Source: Nemertoderma westbladi (Eukaryota > Xenacoelomorpha > Nemertodermatida > Nemertodermatidae). Taken from it: DNA of 64,000 nt. Where the stretch lies: the NCBI GenBank assembly GCA_032718475.1, contig JAUCBJ010008088.1, positions 1-64,000 on the forward strand, in the 5' to 3' direction. The notes under the pieces are model-generated. The model saw only the letters and a list, made by a program, of their open reading frames with translations. It did no database searches and had not been told where the DNA came from. Both the position numbers and the translations under genes were made by a program. Below, piece by piece: positions 52,224 to 62,004 of the stretch (positions are counted from its first letter, which is position 1; each line of letters opens with the position of its first letter).

Positions 52224-55200
52224 CTGTGTGTATAGAAAAAACGGATACATCAGGAAAAGTTAAAACATGTTGGTTTTAGTGTTTAAACGGATTCCAAATC
52301 CCGAAATCCAGGTCCCGATATTTTTGGAACGGGATCCTAAAGTATATAGTTAAGTTAAATTTGTTGAATATCCAATGAACAGTTGAACCAGAACGGAAAT
52401 GTTTTGATTATATCGAATTTTTATGTCAGTAAAGTAATAAATTCAAAATAATTTTAATATAACTTTACATTACTAATATTTCAGAAGTGTAAGATAAAGT
52501 TAGTGTTACCAAAAAACCGCCACATTTACTATTAACTCTATATGGAATTTAATTCAAAATTGCAATCCCGAAAAACGGGATCCCGAGAGTGAGGCCCCTG
52601 TGAAGAATACCAGACTTTCTGCCATTATTTTTCACTTTGCAGTTACCCCCCCCCCCCCCCCCCCCCCCGCCCCCCGTGTGTGAAGAATACTACCAGCTTT
52701 TCACCAAAACCACAGGTTACAGAAGGGCTGAATCTAACCAAAACAATAAACGAATTAGTATATCTACAGGTTATAAGACAGAAACAAGCGCTATAAAACA
52801 ATTAAAAAAGATAAATTTAAAAAAATAAAAAATCTTCATATATTAATTTCCAATAAAAAGTCGACGGTCAATAATAAAATTGACATTTTAATTTGTTTAC
52901 TACAATCCCATTGCCAAGGTAATAACGATAATAGCAAATTTGATTTATTGCTGTCGTTAAATAGTGAATTGTGAATTAAAAACATTGTGAACTCAAAAGT
53001 ATATCAAATCAACCTGATTTGAACCGCGAACCATGTTGGATAAAAAATATCGGCGACTCGCGTATTTATACCACATAGTACATCAAATCATAGTATATTA
53101 TAGGGAGGGAGGGAGGCGAGTGTCTCACTAACCTAAAGCTAGAACCGTATACTAACGTTTGGTGAGTCTAGGAACTAACCTTTCTTTCCTCATTTGACAA
53201 ACAATACTTAGAACATCGGCGTATCCCGTCTCCATAAGCTGTAGCATTCCTATTGACATGGAAATGAAGCAACCTGTCCGCCCTAACCCGGCGCTACAAT
53301 GAACTATAGTAGGTCCAATGACGTCATAGGAGTCTGTGTGTCGACGTTTCTCAACCTGGAGGGAGTTTATTGTTTATTATTATTGTAGAACGCTACAACG
53401 AAATATCTTTTCAAAAACTAAATAACATTATATTTAACAAATTAGAATTAATAACAAAAATATTTACATTAATTATGAAAAAAATAGAACATTTTTTCAT
53501 TCCTGAGGTAATTTATAAATGTTTGAAAGAACATTGAACAAATATTGAGGATTGCCAACCCCACCAACCTGGCGAATCACTTCCAGTAACTCCATGGCAG
53601 ACTGGGGCACTCTCTGATCAGGCCAAGCCTTGAACCAGTAATGGGTGCAGTTCTTGGATTCCCCGGTATTAAGACTTCGCAGAGTTAAGTTCATCACAGT
53701 GTACGCGGTGAGTTCTTCAATAGATTTGATACAAACCTAAATAAAACCGAGAAAATTAAACAACGAAATTAATACATTTCATTTGAATTCATTATAATTC
53801 ACTCGGGTGGAGAAAAAATATGTAAGTATTTAAATGAATCCACAGCCCGCGCTGTAATTATAGCAAATCTTGAGTATTCAGTGATGATATATTTTATAGA
53901 ATAGAACAATAATAATAATAAATTACTTTTAACCAGGGGATATGAGGGGGGGGGGGGGGGGGGGGGGTAGTTCGAGCTACCGAATTACAGATCCCATCCA
54001 TGTCATAGTCGCCATCGGTTGTCGTATAAAACAAATAAAAATACATTTACATGTAAATAAATCATACGCACCTGTATCTCGCGGTAACTGTGCTTCTGCC
54101 CAACTTGAACAGGCGTCGGCCAATAGCATTCGCATTTAGTCTGTGGAAGAAACAAAACACTGTTTGTTATTAGCTGCCAAAGAAAGGGGAATGATTACAC
54201 GACCAGATGACGCAATGTATGAGATATGTTGAATTTATAACTAACAGGAGATGCAGATATCTAATCAATCATATATTATTATTATCATCAACAGAAAACG
54301 TCACAAAGAAGACGAATACCAACTTAATACGTCATCCCAGAATGATGCGATGGATTGGGCCAATTAGAAGATAGTATAATGGTGGGCGTGTGTTTCTTAT
54401 ATAATGAATGGGGGGTAGACGTTAAACGGACATGGCCATGGTGGGTTGGGAGAGAGGGGTTTGGGAGACAATGAAACAAACTTAGTGTAGGATAATTATG
54501 CGCAACAGAAAACACGTCACAGTAGGGTTCTATGGCAGAATGGGGAGGCGATGGTAGGGAATACCAACCCGGATCTACGATTCTGCCCCCAGAAACGTAC
54601 CAAACGATATCTAAACAAGGATAACATTTACGGAATCTCTTCAAACCCACGCATTTAAAGCATATCACATTAGTTAATGTAGTAAAGTAAAGAGCGCGGA
54701 TGCTCAGCTTCTGTCATATATATATTCTGATTCGGAAAAAATATCCAATGTATACGGGATACTTATTTCCAAAATGGCCGTCCCTAAATTTATTCAAGTT
54801 TATTTAGAACATTGTCGACTACTCCTCCCCATACATCACCAAATCTCGTACCCCTTTAAAGGACCCAAGTAGCAAACAATTACGGGTCCCAAAAATCGGA
54901 TCCCAGCAACACCTTCATGGACTTCGTCGCTCCTAGGCAAAAACAGTGAGCAATCCAGTTCTGGGTGCAGTGAGTACACCAAGGGAAGCAGTTGGAGGTC
55001 AGAGGGGAGAAGGTAGAGGTGCAAGAGGAGCAGTCGGAAGAGCGAGAGGAGTAGTTCGACGTGTGAGAGGAGAAGCGAGTGGAGACGGAGTGGGAAGTAC
55101 AGGATGATCTGTGGAGGATGTGGGGGACGGAGTGGGAAGTACAGGAGGATCTGTGGATGATGTGGGAGACGGAGTGAGAAATACAGGATGGTCTGTGGAG

Positions 55201-58200
55201 GGTGTGGGAGACTGAGTGGGAAGTACATGAGGATCTGTGGAGGGTGTGGGAGACGGAGTGGGAGGTATGGGAGGATCTGTGGAGGGTGTGGGAGACGGAA
55301 TGGGAAGTACATGAGGATCTGTGGAGGGTGTGGGAGACGGAGTGGGAAGCTCAGGAGGATCTGTGGAGGGTGTGGGAGACGGAGTGGTAAGTACAGGAGG
55401 ATCTGTGGAGGATGTGGGAGACGGGGTGTGAAGTTCAAGAGGATGTGTTGAGGATGTGGGAGACGGAGTGGGAAATACAGGAAGGACTGTGGAGATGGAG
55501 TGGGATGTACAAGAGGATCTGTGGAGGATGTGGGAGACGGAGTAGGAAATACAGGAAGGTCTGTGGAGGGTGTGGGAGACGGAGTGGGAAGTACAAGAAG
55601 ATCTGTGGAGGGTGTGGGAGTCGGATGAGAAGTACAGGAGGATCTGTGGAGGATGTGGGAGACGGAGTGGGAAATACAGGAAGGTCTGTGGAGGATGTGG
55701 GAGACGGAGTAGGAAATACAGGAAGGTCTGTGGAGGGTGTGGGAGACGGAGTGGGAAGTACAGGAGGATCTGTGGAAGGTGTGGGAGACGGAGTGGGAAG
55801 TACAAGAGGATCTGTGGAGGATGTGGGAGACGGAGTAGGAAATACAGGAAGGTCTGTGGAGGGTGTGGGAGACGGAGTGGGAAGTACAGGAGGATCTGTG
55901 GAAGGTGTGGGAGACGGAGTGGGAAGTACAAGAGGATCTGTGGAGGATGTGGGAGACGGAGTGGGAAGCTCAGGAGGATCTGTTGAGGGTGGAAAAGAAG
56001 GAGTGGGAATTACAGGAAGGTCTGTGGAGAGTGTGGGAGACGGAGTGGGAAGTACAGCAGGATCTGTGGAGGGTGTGGGAGTCGGAGTGGGAAGTACAAG
56101 AGGATCTGTGGAGGATGTGGGAGACGGAGTGGGAAGTACAGGAGGATCTGTGGAGGGTGTGGGGGACGGAGTGGGAAGTACAGGAGGATCTGTGGAGGAT
56201 GTGGGAGACGGAGTGGGAAGCTCAGGAGGATCTGTGGAGGATGTGGGAGACGGAGTGGGAAGCTCAGGAGGATCTGTGGAGGATGTGGGAGACGGAATGG
56301 GAAGTACAGGAGGATCTGTGGAGGATGTGGGAGACGGAGTGGGAAGTACAGAAGGATCTGTGGAGGGTGTGGGGGACGGAGTGGGAAGTACAGGAGGATC
56401 TGTGGAGGATGTGGGAGACGGAGTGGGAAGCTCAGGAGGATCCGTGGAGGGTCTGGGAGACGGAGTGGGAATTACAGGAAGGTCTGTGGAGGATGTGGGA
56501 GACGGAATGGGAAGTACAGAAGGATCTGTGGAGGGTGTGGGGGACGGAGTGGGAAGTACAGGAGGATCTGTGGAGGATGTGGGAGACGGAGTGGGAAGCT
56601 CAGGAGGATCTGTGGAGGATGTGGGAGACGGAATGGGAAGTACAGGAGGATCTGTGGAGGATGTGGGAGACGGAGTGGGAAGCTCAGGAGGATTCGTGGA
56701 GGGTCTGGGAGACGGAGTGGGAATTACAGGAACTACTACTAGCATCGGCATGCTGCATTGCAGCTGCATTTTTAAGAATGCTGTGCCGGCTTATCAACAA
56801 AATTGCACCGCCACAACTCCCTATCACCCATGACATTTGCTAGATCATCCGCATCTTTAAGGCCAGTGTCCTTTAAGATGCGTCTCAAGAAAGTCATGGG
56901 CTGTCCACCATGCTTATTCACTCCATGAGGCTGCCAAAGTACAAGATTATGCACTGGCTGGTCCTCACGGCGAAAGCAATGTCCTGCAAAGCGGAGGCGA
57001 TTTTGTTCTAGTGTCAAGCTTGGGGGAACCAATGAGACACCTCCAATGTTATATAGTGTCTGGTTGGAGATGTGTGCATTGTACTTGACACAATGTACCC
57101 GGCGTAGCATTCTTGTGAATGTGCCATCCAGAGATTTGGTGTCCTCAGCAGTTAGAGCCCAGCATGGACTCCCGTAGAGGAGTACTGGAACTACTGCTGC
57201 TCTAAATAATCGGACCTTAAGTTTCCGATTAATTCTAGGTGACTTCCAAATCCTGGAAAGCCTATTCAAGGCTGCCCATGCCTTTCCCTTACGTATTCGA
57301 AGGTCCTCACCTGACTTCCGGATCCATGATCCCAGGTAACAGAAGTCGTCCACATGCTCAAGCATACCATCCTTTGAGCTTATGCTCATCCGATCAGAGA
57401 CTTGCTGAGGACTTTCAAAGTTAACTGTCAGAATTTTGGTCTTTCTGGAGTTAATAAAAAGACCAACACTAGAAGCAGCATGTTCTAATGAGCTGAGGAG
57501 CCGCTGGGCTCCCTCTAATGATTCTGAGAGTACTCCTAAGTCATCAGCAAAGTCTAGATCAGTTAGGTACTTGGCAGGATTTCCTCGACTTCTGGAGCCA
57601 GTAGGTGGAGTTATCATCACCCCATCATCATTATGATGATCTAAGGACATGCGTAGAACATAGTCAACCACAATAATGAACAAGAATGGTGCAAGTGTGT
57701 CTCCTTGGAGGACGCCCCATAACACTTCAAATGGTTCTGTGTCACCGTCAACAGTAGACACAAATGTTGTCGAACCATCGTATACTGATCTGATTGCTGC
57801 AATAATTTCATCAGGAATCCCATATAATGAAAGTATGCTGAACATACGTGAGCGAGAGACTGAATCAAAGGCCTTGAAGAAGTCAACAAAGATAACAGCC
57901 AGATGCCTGTCTTTCTTTTTTGATAACTCTTCAATTATCCTTCTAAGTGCCAAAATGGGCTCCATGGTCCCACGACCTTTACGGAACCCATTCTGATTTC
58001 CACGTAGCAGTCTCTCAATGGGATCCCTGATGCGATTTAATAGAATTCTATTGTATAGTTTTGCAGCAATCGAGATCAATGAGATTCCCCGAAAAGAACC
58101 ATAGAGTGTTAGGTTGCCCTTCTTGGGAACTGGCACCAACTTATTTGTTTTCATTTCTTGTGGGACTCTTGTTGTACGGTACATGTCTACTATGATGGGA

Positions 58201-61200
58201 TAGATGAGCTTTAAACACTCAGGTATTTTAAAGACCTCAGGGGGAACGCCATCTACTCCACTGGCACGATTGGTCTTAATGCTCTTTGCAGCAGCCTTCA
58301 CTTCTGCAAAGGAGATATCGCCAATGGGAATATCTGGGAGTACAGACTCAGACACTTTTACTTCTATAAAGTTATCAGGCAATACCCTGTCATTATTGAG
58401 GAGCTTTTCAAAGTGGGCTTTCCAACCATTGAGGCGATCGGCTGGTGATTCAGCCTTAACCTTGGTGGTTGGTTGGCTTTTCCGCCCAGTAAGCAGATTG
58501 ATCGATTTCCATGCCTGGGATGATTGCCTGCTGTCGTCAGCATCATTGATGGCATCAACCTGTTGGTTTATTAGCTTCTGTAGATTAACAGAGTACTGCC
58601 TGTTCAGGGACCTAGATGCAGCTTTAACTGCATTCTTGGCCGCTGTAGTCTGTTTGAGTCGGGACTCTTTCTGCGCCTTATGAAGGTCATTTCGGCACTT
58701 CTGAATTTTGTTGTCAGTCCAGGGGGCCCTTTTCCTGTTTCGAGGGTATACAGGAACTGTTTCTGCAGCTGCTAACTTAACTGCTTCTGTAAAGGCAGTA
58801 TAGCCCTCACAGTGATCTGCCGCCTCAGAGGCAAGAGCCTCATACCTGTTGCTCAGCTGTAGTGTGAAGCTGGATCTCACACTTGGCTGTTGCAACAGAG
58901 AGGACCAGTCATGCCGTGGCAAGGCAGATTTCGTTGTTCTGCTAGCACGCAGACTAAGTCTTACCTTGGCCACAATAAGGCGGTGATCACTGGAGAAGGG
59001 TCGAAGTGTAAATGCATTACAGTCTTGTATAGAGCTCCTGTATTTCCTACGAAACAGAATATGGTCTATCTGGGACTTGTGACCACTGGGTCCACTATGA
59101 GTCCATAGCTTTCCAGTTCGCTTCTTGAACTGGGTTCCAGCCGAAAACAATCCATTTCCAGAGAAGGCATTACAGGAAGGTCTGTGGAGGATGTGGGAGA
59201 CGGATTGGGAAGTACAGGAGGATCTGTGGAGGATGTGGGAGATGGAGTGGGAAGCTCAGGAGGATCCGTGGAGGGTCTGGGAGACGGAGTGGGAATTACA
59301 GGAAGGTCTGTGGAGGATGTGGGAGACGGAGTGGGAAGTATAGGAGGATCTGTGGAGGGTGTGGGAGTCGGAGTGGGAAATACAGGAGGATCTGTGGAGG
59401 ATGTGGGAGGCGGAGTGGGAAGCTCAGGAGGATCTGTTGAGGGTGGGAAAGAAGGAGTGGGAATTACAGGAAGATCTGTGGAGGATGTGAGAGACGGAGT
59501 GGGAAGTACAGGGGGATCTGTGGAGGGTGTGGGAGATGGAGTGGGAGATACAGGAGGGTCTGTGGAGGGTGTTGGAGACTGAGTGGGGGGTATGGGGGGA
59601 TCTGTAATGTGGAGGGTGTGGGAGACGGAGTGGGAAGCTCAGGAGGATCTGTGGAGGGTGGAGATGAAACCGATGAACAATTTACAGGTTTTGACTAACT
59701 GCTCTGCTATAGTGATATATTAATTTAAAGTTTATTATAAAACGGCATCCAGCTTCCAGGGGGTTCATGTTAAATAACAACAGTTTCAACTACTCTCCCA
59801 TCTCCACTTCGGGTCTATTCCCCCAACATATAAAATTGATATTTTTAAAACTACCAACGTTTCATTGCCATTAGGGCCATCATCAGGGTACTTGTGACGC
59901 ACGACACAATACAACAGCAAAAACTATAACTATAATTTATAATTTAATTTATATATTCCTTTAATAACTATAGTAATTAACTAATTACAGTATAAATGTG
60001 TAGGCCTACCTACGGTACAGTAAGTAAAAATAATTTTTAAAAATATCAATTTTATATGTTGGGGGAATAGACCCGAAGTGGAGATGGGAGAGTAGTTGAA
60101 ACTGTTGTTATATAGTGATATATAACAGTTATAAACTTAACAGTAAACAGAAAGTCATAGTAATAAACAGTAATAGAATAATAAGTAATAAACAGAAATA
60201 TGAACCATAAAGATTTATTATGATTGATTATATTTTCAAATAAGATTTATTGGGATGTGTTACTGGGATCAGGAATGGCTGCATAGCTCCCACTCAGAGA
60301 CGAAATCTAGGTTAATTTAACATATCAGTGTAATTACAACTGGTGTTACATGGTGGGACAAATTGTTACAGGCATCGGAAATTACCATGCAATGGCTCTG
60401 ATTGGCTGATATCGAGCGTTACATTGGGGGACAAGTGTTACAGGAATGGACATCTGTTTTTCTCAATTATTTGTTACCATGAGGTCGGGGCTATTGGGAA
60501 ATTACCACCATTGAATTCAGCGCATCGAGAGCTTTCTGGTGATATATAATATTACATACTTTGGGAAACTTTTTTTTTTTTTACAAAAAAATGAATTTTT
60601 TTGGCCACTTTTTGTGAGTTTGACTCCTATCCCATATCTCACTTACTCACCTATCCCATACCTCACTTACCTATCCCATACCTCACTTACTCACCTATCC
60701 CATACCTCACTTACTAACCCTGTGCTTTTCCTTGATTTTAGTTATCATAACAATAACCGGACAGTTCCAATAGAACGCCATGTTCCAGAAATCGGCAATA
60801 GTATTGGGCAGGGGACCCTGTGTGGCTATAAAGGCCTCTGGCTCCCCTCGATATCCCTGGTGGAAATTACAAATATGTCAAAATATGTCAATAACTCTAG
60901 ATACATTTAAATATACCATATAATTTGATATTAAATATTATATAAATAATTATTATAAATATAACATTTAAGGATGCAAGACCCTGGCCGCCACGTGGGA
61001 TCGAACCCACGACCTCCGGAGAGATGTGAATATAAGGCAACTGACTTAACCACTTCGCCGAAGTGGGACATATTTAACCATAACTGGAACCTATTACTTG
61101 TAAAATTAAAATAACTGTTTTAATGATATAATATTTTTTAAATCTAACAGTAAATAAATTTGCTACAACGTTTTCATTATTATTTATGAACTCCATTTAT

Positions 61201-61822
61201 ATTATAAAACTTAGCAGTAAATTTGAGAGCCGATTCCCAAAGACATTCCTACAAAATGTAATTAGCAGAAAGTGAATTGCTAAGCACCGGCGCACAATCC
61301 GCAGTTGAGGAACAGCACGCAGGGTTGTTCACCGGTGGTCAATCGGAAGTCATAAAGAAACTGGTTTCAGAGCCGCAGCTAACGTGTTATACGAATTACT
61401 CACTTCAATGAAGTTTGCGTTGATGTAGGTATCGCCTAGGTTGGTAGAGGTTGTCTGCAGCGGGACCCGGGAGTGGAGGTTGGGCAGCATATTGTAGCGG
61501 TTCTTGGTTCGAACCCCGTGGATGTCGAGTTGTTCCGCGTGATTCATGGGGATGTCCCAGAACTCGAGATGGAGTTGGGGCAACGCGTCGCGGTGCCGGA
61601 CCAACTCGACCCAGGACAGCGAGTGGCTGTAGGAGTCGAGGATTCGTCGCACATTGGCCGCGTCCATGTGGAACGGACTCGGGCTGAGACTGTCCACGTC
61701 CGCGCCAGTCTGCGGTTTGATCTCGATGGTTAGCGACGTGTTGGAGCCCCTGCGTTCTAGTAGACCTCGAGTTCGGGCGCGTTTCAGTTGCAGGTTCTCC
61801 GTGGACGGCTGAATCTTGCGAC
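51764..61822 (-). CDS. KIM-type protein tyrosine phosphatase (PTPRR/PTPN5/PTPN7-like), 6 exons
   Basis: Dephosphorylates MAP kinases (ERK, p38) in the vertebrate family. Exons in gene order: 61822-61404, 60856-60719, 54140-54072, 53736-53569, 53355-53180, 52223-51764, all GT-AG with compatible phases. The first holds the kinase-interaction motif [15 protein letters not shown] and the pTyr loop [14 protein letters not shown]. Later exons hold [16 protein letters not shown], the WPD loop (FKAWPDQ), the P-loop [10 protein letters not shown] with its Cys and Arg, and the Q-loop [10 protein letters not shown]. All catalytic elements are present. A Pro/Ser/Arg-rich tail of about 120 residues follows the domain. 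5' exons lie beyond 64000, so cytosolic versus receptor form is unknown. Confidence 0.93.
52224..53179 (-). other. PTP intron with C-rich homopolymer
   Basis: AT-rich, with a C23 run (52646-52668) followed by G and C5. No exon seen. Confidence 0.7.
53180..53355 (-). CDS. PTP exon: catalytic P-loop
   Basis: Acceptor CCTCCAG, donor GAAAG|GTTAGT. It encodes [19 protein letters not shown] with the nucleophilic Cys and the phosphate-binding Arg, then [14 protein letters not shown], continued as GGMVQ in the next exon. Confidence 0.95.
53569..53736 (-). CDS. PTP exon: WPD loop
   Basis: 56 codons in phase 0 between TTATTTAG and CGCCAG|GTTGGT. It encodes [12 protein letters not shown] and [16 protein letters not shown], including the general-acid Asp. 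Confidence 0.94.
53946..53967 (+). repeat. G22 homopolymer in a PTP intron
   Basis: An uninterrupted G run about 100 bases from the nearest PTP exon. On the gene's sense strand it is C22, close to the acceptor side of no exon, so a splicing role is unclear. Confidence 0.9.
54072..54140 (-). CDS. PTP small exon (23 codons)
   Basis: Acceptor CTTCCACAG, donor ATACAG|GTGCGT, phase 0 at both ends. It encodes [14 protein letters not shown], matching the conserved KCxxYWP segment of the domain. Confidence 0.9.
55075..56722. repeat. 42-bp minisatellite, main block
   Basis: Monomer GGAGGATCTGTGGAGGATGT plus GGGAGACGGAGTGGGAAGTACA, about 39 copies with point variants (GAAGCTCA, GGAATTACA, GGGTGTGGG). 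The PTP-sense strand is pyrimidine-rich and each unit contains CACATCCTCCACAG, which resembles a 3' splice site. Long frames through it on both strands (Pro/Thr/Ser-rich or Gly/Val/Asp-rich repeats) are judged non-coding. Confidence 0.95.
56733..59168 (-). mobile_element. 5'-truncated APE-type LINE inserted in the minisatellite
   Basis: The 2,436-bp element is flanked by ATTACAGGAA (56723-56732 and 59169-59178). Joining the flanks restores a normal minisatellite unit, so the insertion point is exact. The 3' end (read on -) finishes in a GCTAGTAGTAG tail. The 5' end is cut inside the endonuclease. The ORF is intact, so the insertion is young. A decayed relative lies at 10228-10745. Confidence 0.92.
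56772..59150 (-). CDS. LINE reverse transcriptase (endonuclease end plus RT)
   Basis: 792 codons without stops on the - strand. The N-terminal part has the last endonuclease motifs ([24 protein letters not shown]). RT motifs follow: [30 protein letters not shown] (motif A Asp), [14 protein letters not shown] (motif B), [11 protein letters not shown] (motif C, FADD). A thumb-type segment and a C-terminal FAGHCFRRE region come next. It copies its own RNA by target-primed reverse transcription in known relatives. The clade is not assigned; RTE- or CR1-like groups are possible. The true start is lost by 5' truncation. Confidence 0.93.
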   Translation of the reverse strand: MFSAGTQFKKRTGKLWTHSGPSGHKSQIDHILFRRKYRSSIQDCNAFTLRPFSSDHRLIVAKVRLSLRASRTTKSALPRHDWSSLLQQPSVRSSFTLQLSNRYEALASEAADHCEGYTAFTEAVKLAAAETVPVYPRNRKRAPWTDNKIQKCRNDLHKAQKESRLKQTTAAKNAVKAASRSLNRQYSVNLQKLINQQVDAINDADDSRQSSQAWKSINLLTGRKSQPTTKVKAESPADRLNGWKAHFEKLLNNDRVLPDNFIEVKVSESVLPDIPIGDISFAEVKAAAKSIKTNRASGVDGVPPEVFKIPECLKLIYPIIVDMYRTTRVPQEMKTNKLVPVPKKGNLTLYGSFRGISLISIAAKLYNRILLNRIRDPIERLLRGNQNGFRKGRGTMEPILALRRIIEELSKKKDRHLAVIFVDFFKAFDSVSRSRMFSILSLYGIPDEIIAAIRSVYDGSTTFVSTVDGDTEPFEVLWGVLQGDTLAPFLFIIVVDYVLRMSLDHHNDDGVMITPPTGSRSRGNPAKYLTDLDFADDLGVLSESLEGAQRLLSSLEHAASSVGLFINSRKTKILTVNFESPQQVSDRMSISSKDGMLEHVDDFCYLGSWIRKSGEDLRIRKGKAWAALNRLSRIWKSPRINRKLKVRLFRAAVVPVLLYGSPCWALTAEDTKSLDGTFTRMLRRVHCVKYNAHISNQTLYNIGGVSLVPPSLTLEQNRLRFAGHCFRREDQPVHNLVLWQPHGVNKHGGQPMTFLRRILKDTGLKDADDLANVMGDRELWRCNFVDKPAQHS
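59179..59660. repeat. 42-bp minisatellite, right block
   Basis: Continuation of the 55075-56722 array after the LINE, with the same monomer and variants, ending at about 59660. Confidence 0.93.
59774..60111. mobile_element. Inverted-repeat element with 77-bp perfect arms and a hammerhead-like motif
   Basis: Arms 59774-59850 and 60035-60111 are perfect inverted copies (ATAACAACAGTTTCAACTAC inward). The 184-bp centre, read on -, contains CTGATGA, then GCC CTAAT GGC, then GAAAC (59887-59858). This order recalls the hammerhead core used in Penelope-like elements. Stem II is short and its flanks do not pair fully. No ORF. Confidence 0.8.
60719..60856 (-). CDS. PTP exon: ATQGPL segment
   Basis: Acceptor TTTCCACCAG, donor CACAGG|GTTAGT, 46 codons, phase 0. 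It encodes [20 protein letters not shown] and ADFWNM, then [10 protein letters not shown], the canonical order of PTP domains. Confidence 0.94.
60986..61067 (-). repeat. tRNA-like sequence, probable SINE head
   Basis: On the - strand it has GAAGTGGTTAAGTCAGTTGCC (A-box region; shown as GAAGTGGTTAAG and TCAGTTGCC) and GGTTCGATCCC (B box) in a perfect GTGGG/CCCAC T-arm. The acceptor stem does not pair end to end, and AT-rich DNA follows. A SINE or tRNA pseudogene fits better than a working tRNA. It lies in a PTP intron. Confidence 0.5.
61404..61822 (-). CDS. PTP exon: KIM and start of catalytic domain
   Basis: Acceptor TTGTTCAG, donor ATTGAA|GTGAGT. After a 2-base split codon it encodes a basic stretch, [16 protein letters not shown] (kinase-interaction motif with the PKA-site-like Ser of RRGS), a linker helix, [32 protein letters not shown] and [10 protein letters not shown]. 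The order is that of PTPRR/STEP/HePTP. Confidence 0.95.
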
Positions 61823-62004
61823 CTGAACAATAAATATCTTACAGTTGTTGTGGATAGTAACTATAGTAACTATAAACAACCCCAAAACACAAATACCATA
61901 ATATTGATAAACCGGTGAACGATTGGATAGGCAGATAACTAAACCTGGAATGTAAGTGGATTAAAGGGCATAAAATATAATTTAAAGAGGTTAGAGGAAT
62001 TACA

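Larger units (their letters stand above)
54141..60718 (-). other. Large PTP intron with minisatellite, LINE and inverted repeat
   Basis: 6.6 kb between phase-0 exons. It holds the 42-bp array (55075-56722 and 59179-59660) split by a LINE, and an inverted-repeat element (59774-60111). No exon is needed: the flanking coding ends (KEKHR and TKCECY) join directly in family order. Confidence 0.85.

Noticed and set aside
54324-54668. 114-codon minus-strand ORF near the PTP exons
   Set aside because: It does not match any part of the PTP domain. The domain is complete without it.
54836-56843. Pro/Thr/Ser-rich mucin-like and Gly/Val-rich ORFs of up to 473 codons
   Set aside because: They are produced by the 42-bp minisatellite. 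It lies between two PTP exons that already join in phase and in family order, so it is intronic.
60986-61067. Functional tRNA gene
   Set aside because: The T-arm and both promoter boxes are present, but the acceptor stem does not pair and the D/anticodon arms are irregular. SINE head or pseudogene preferred.
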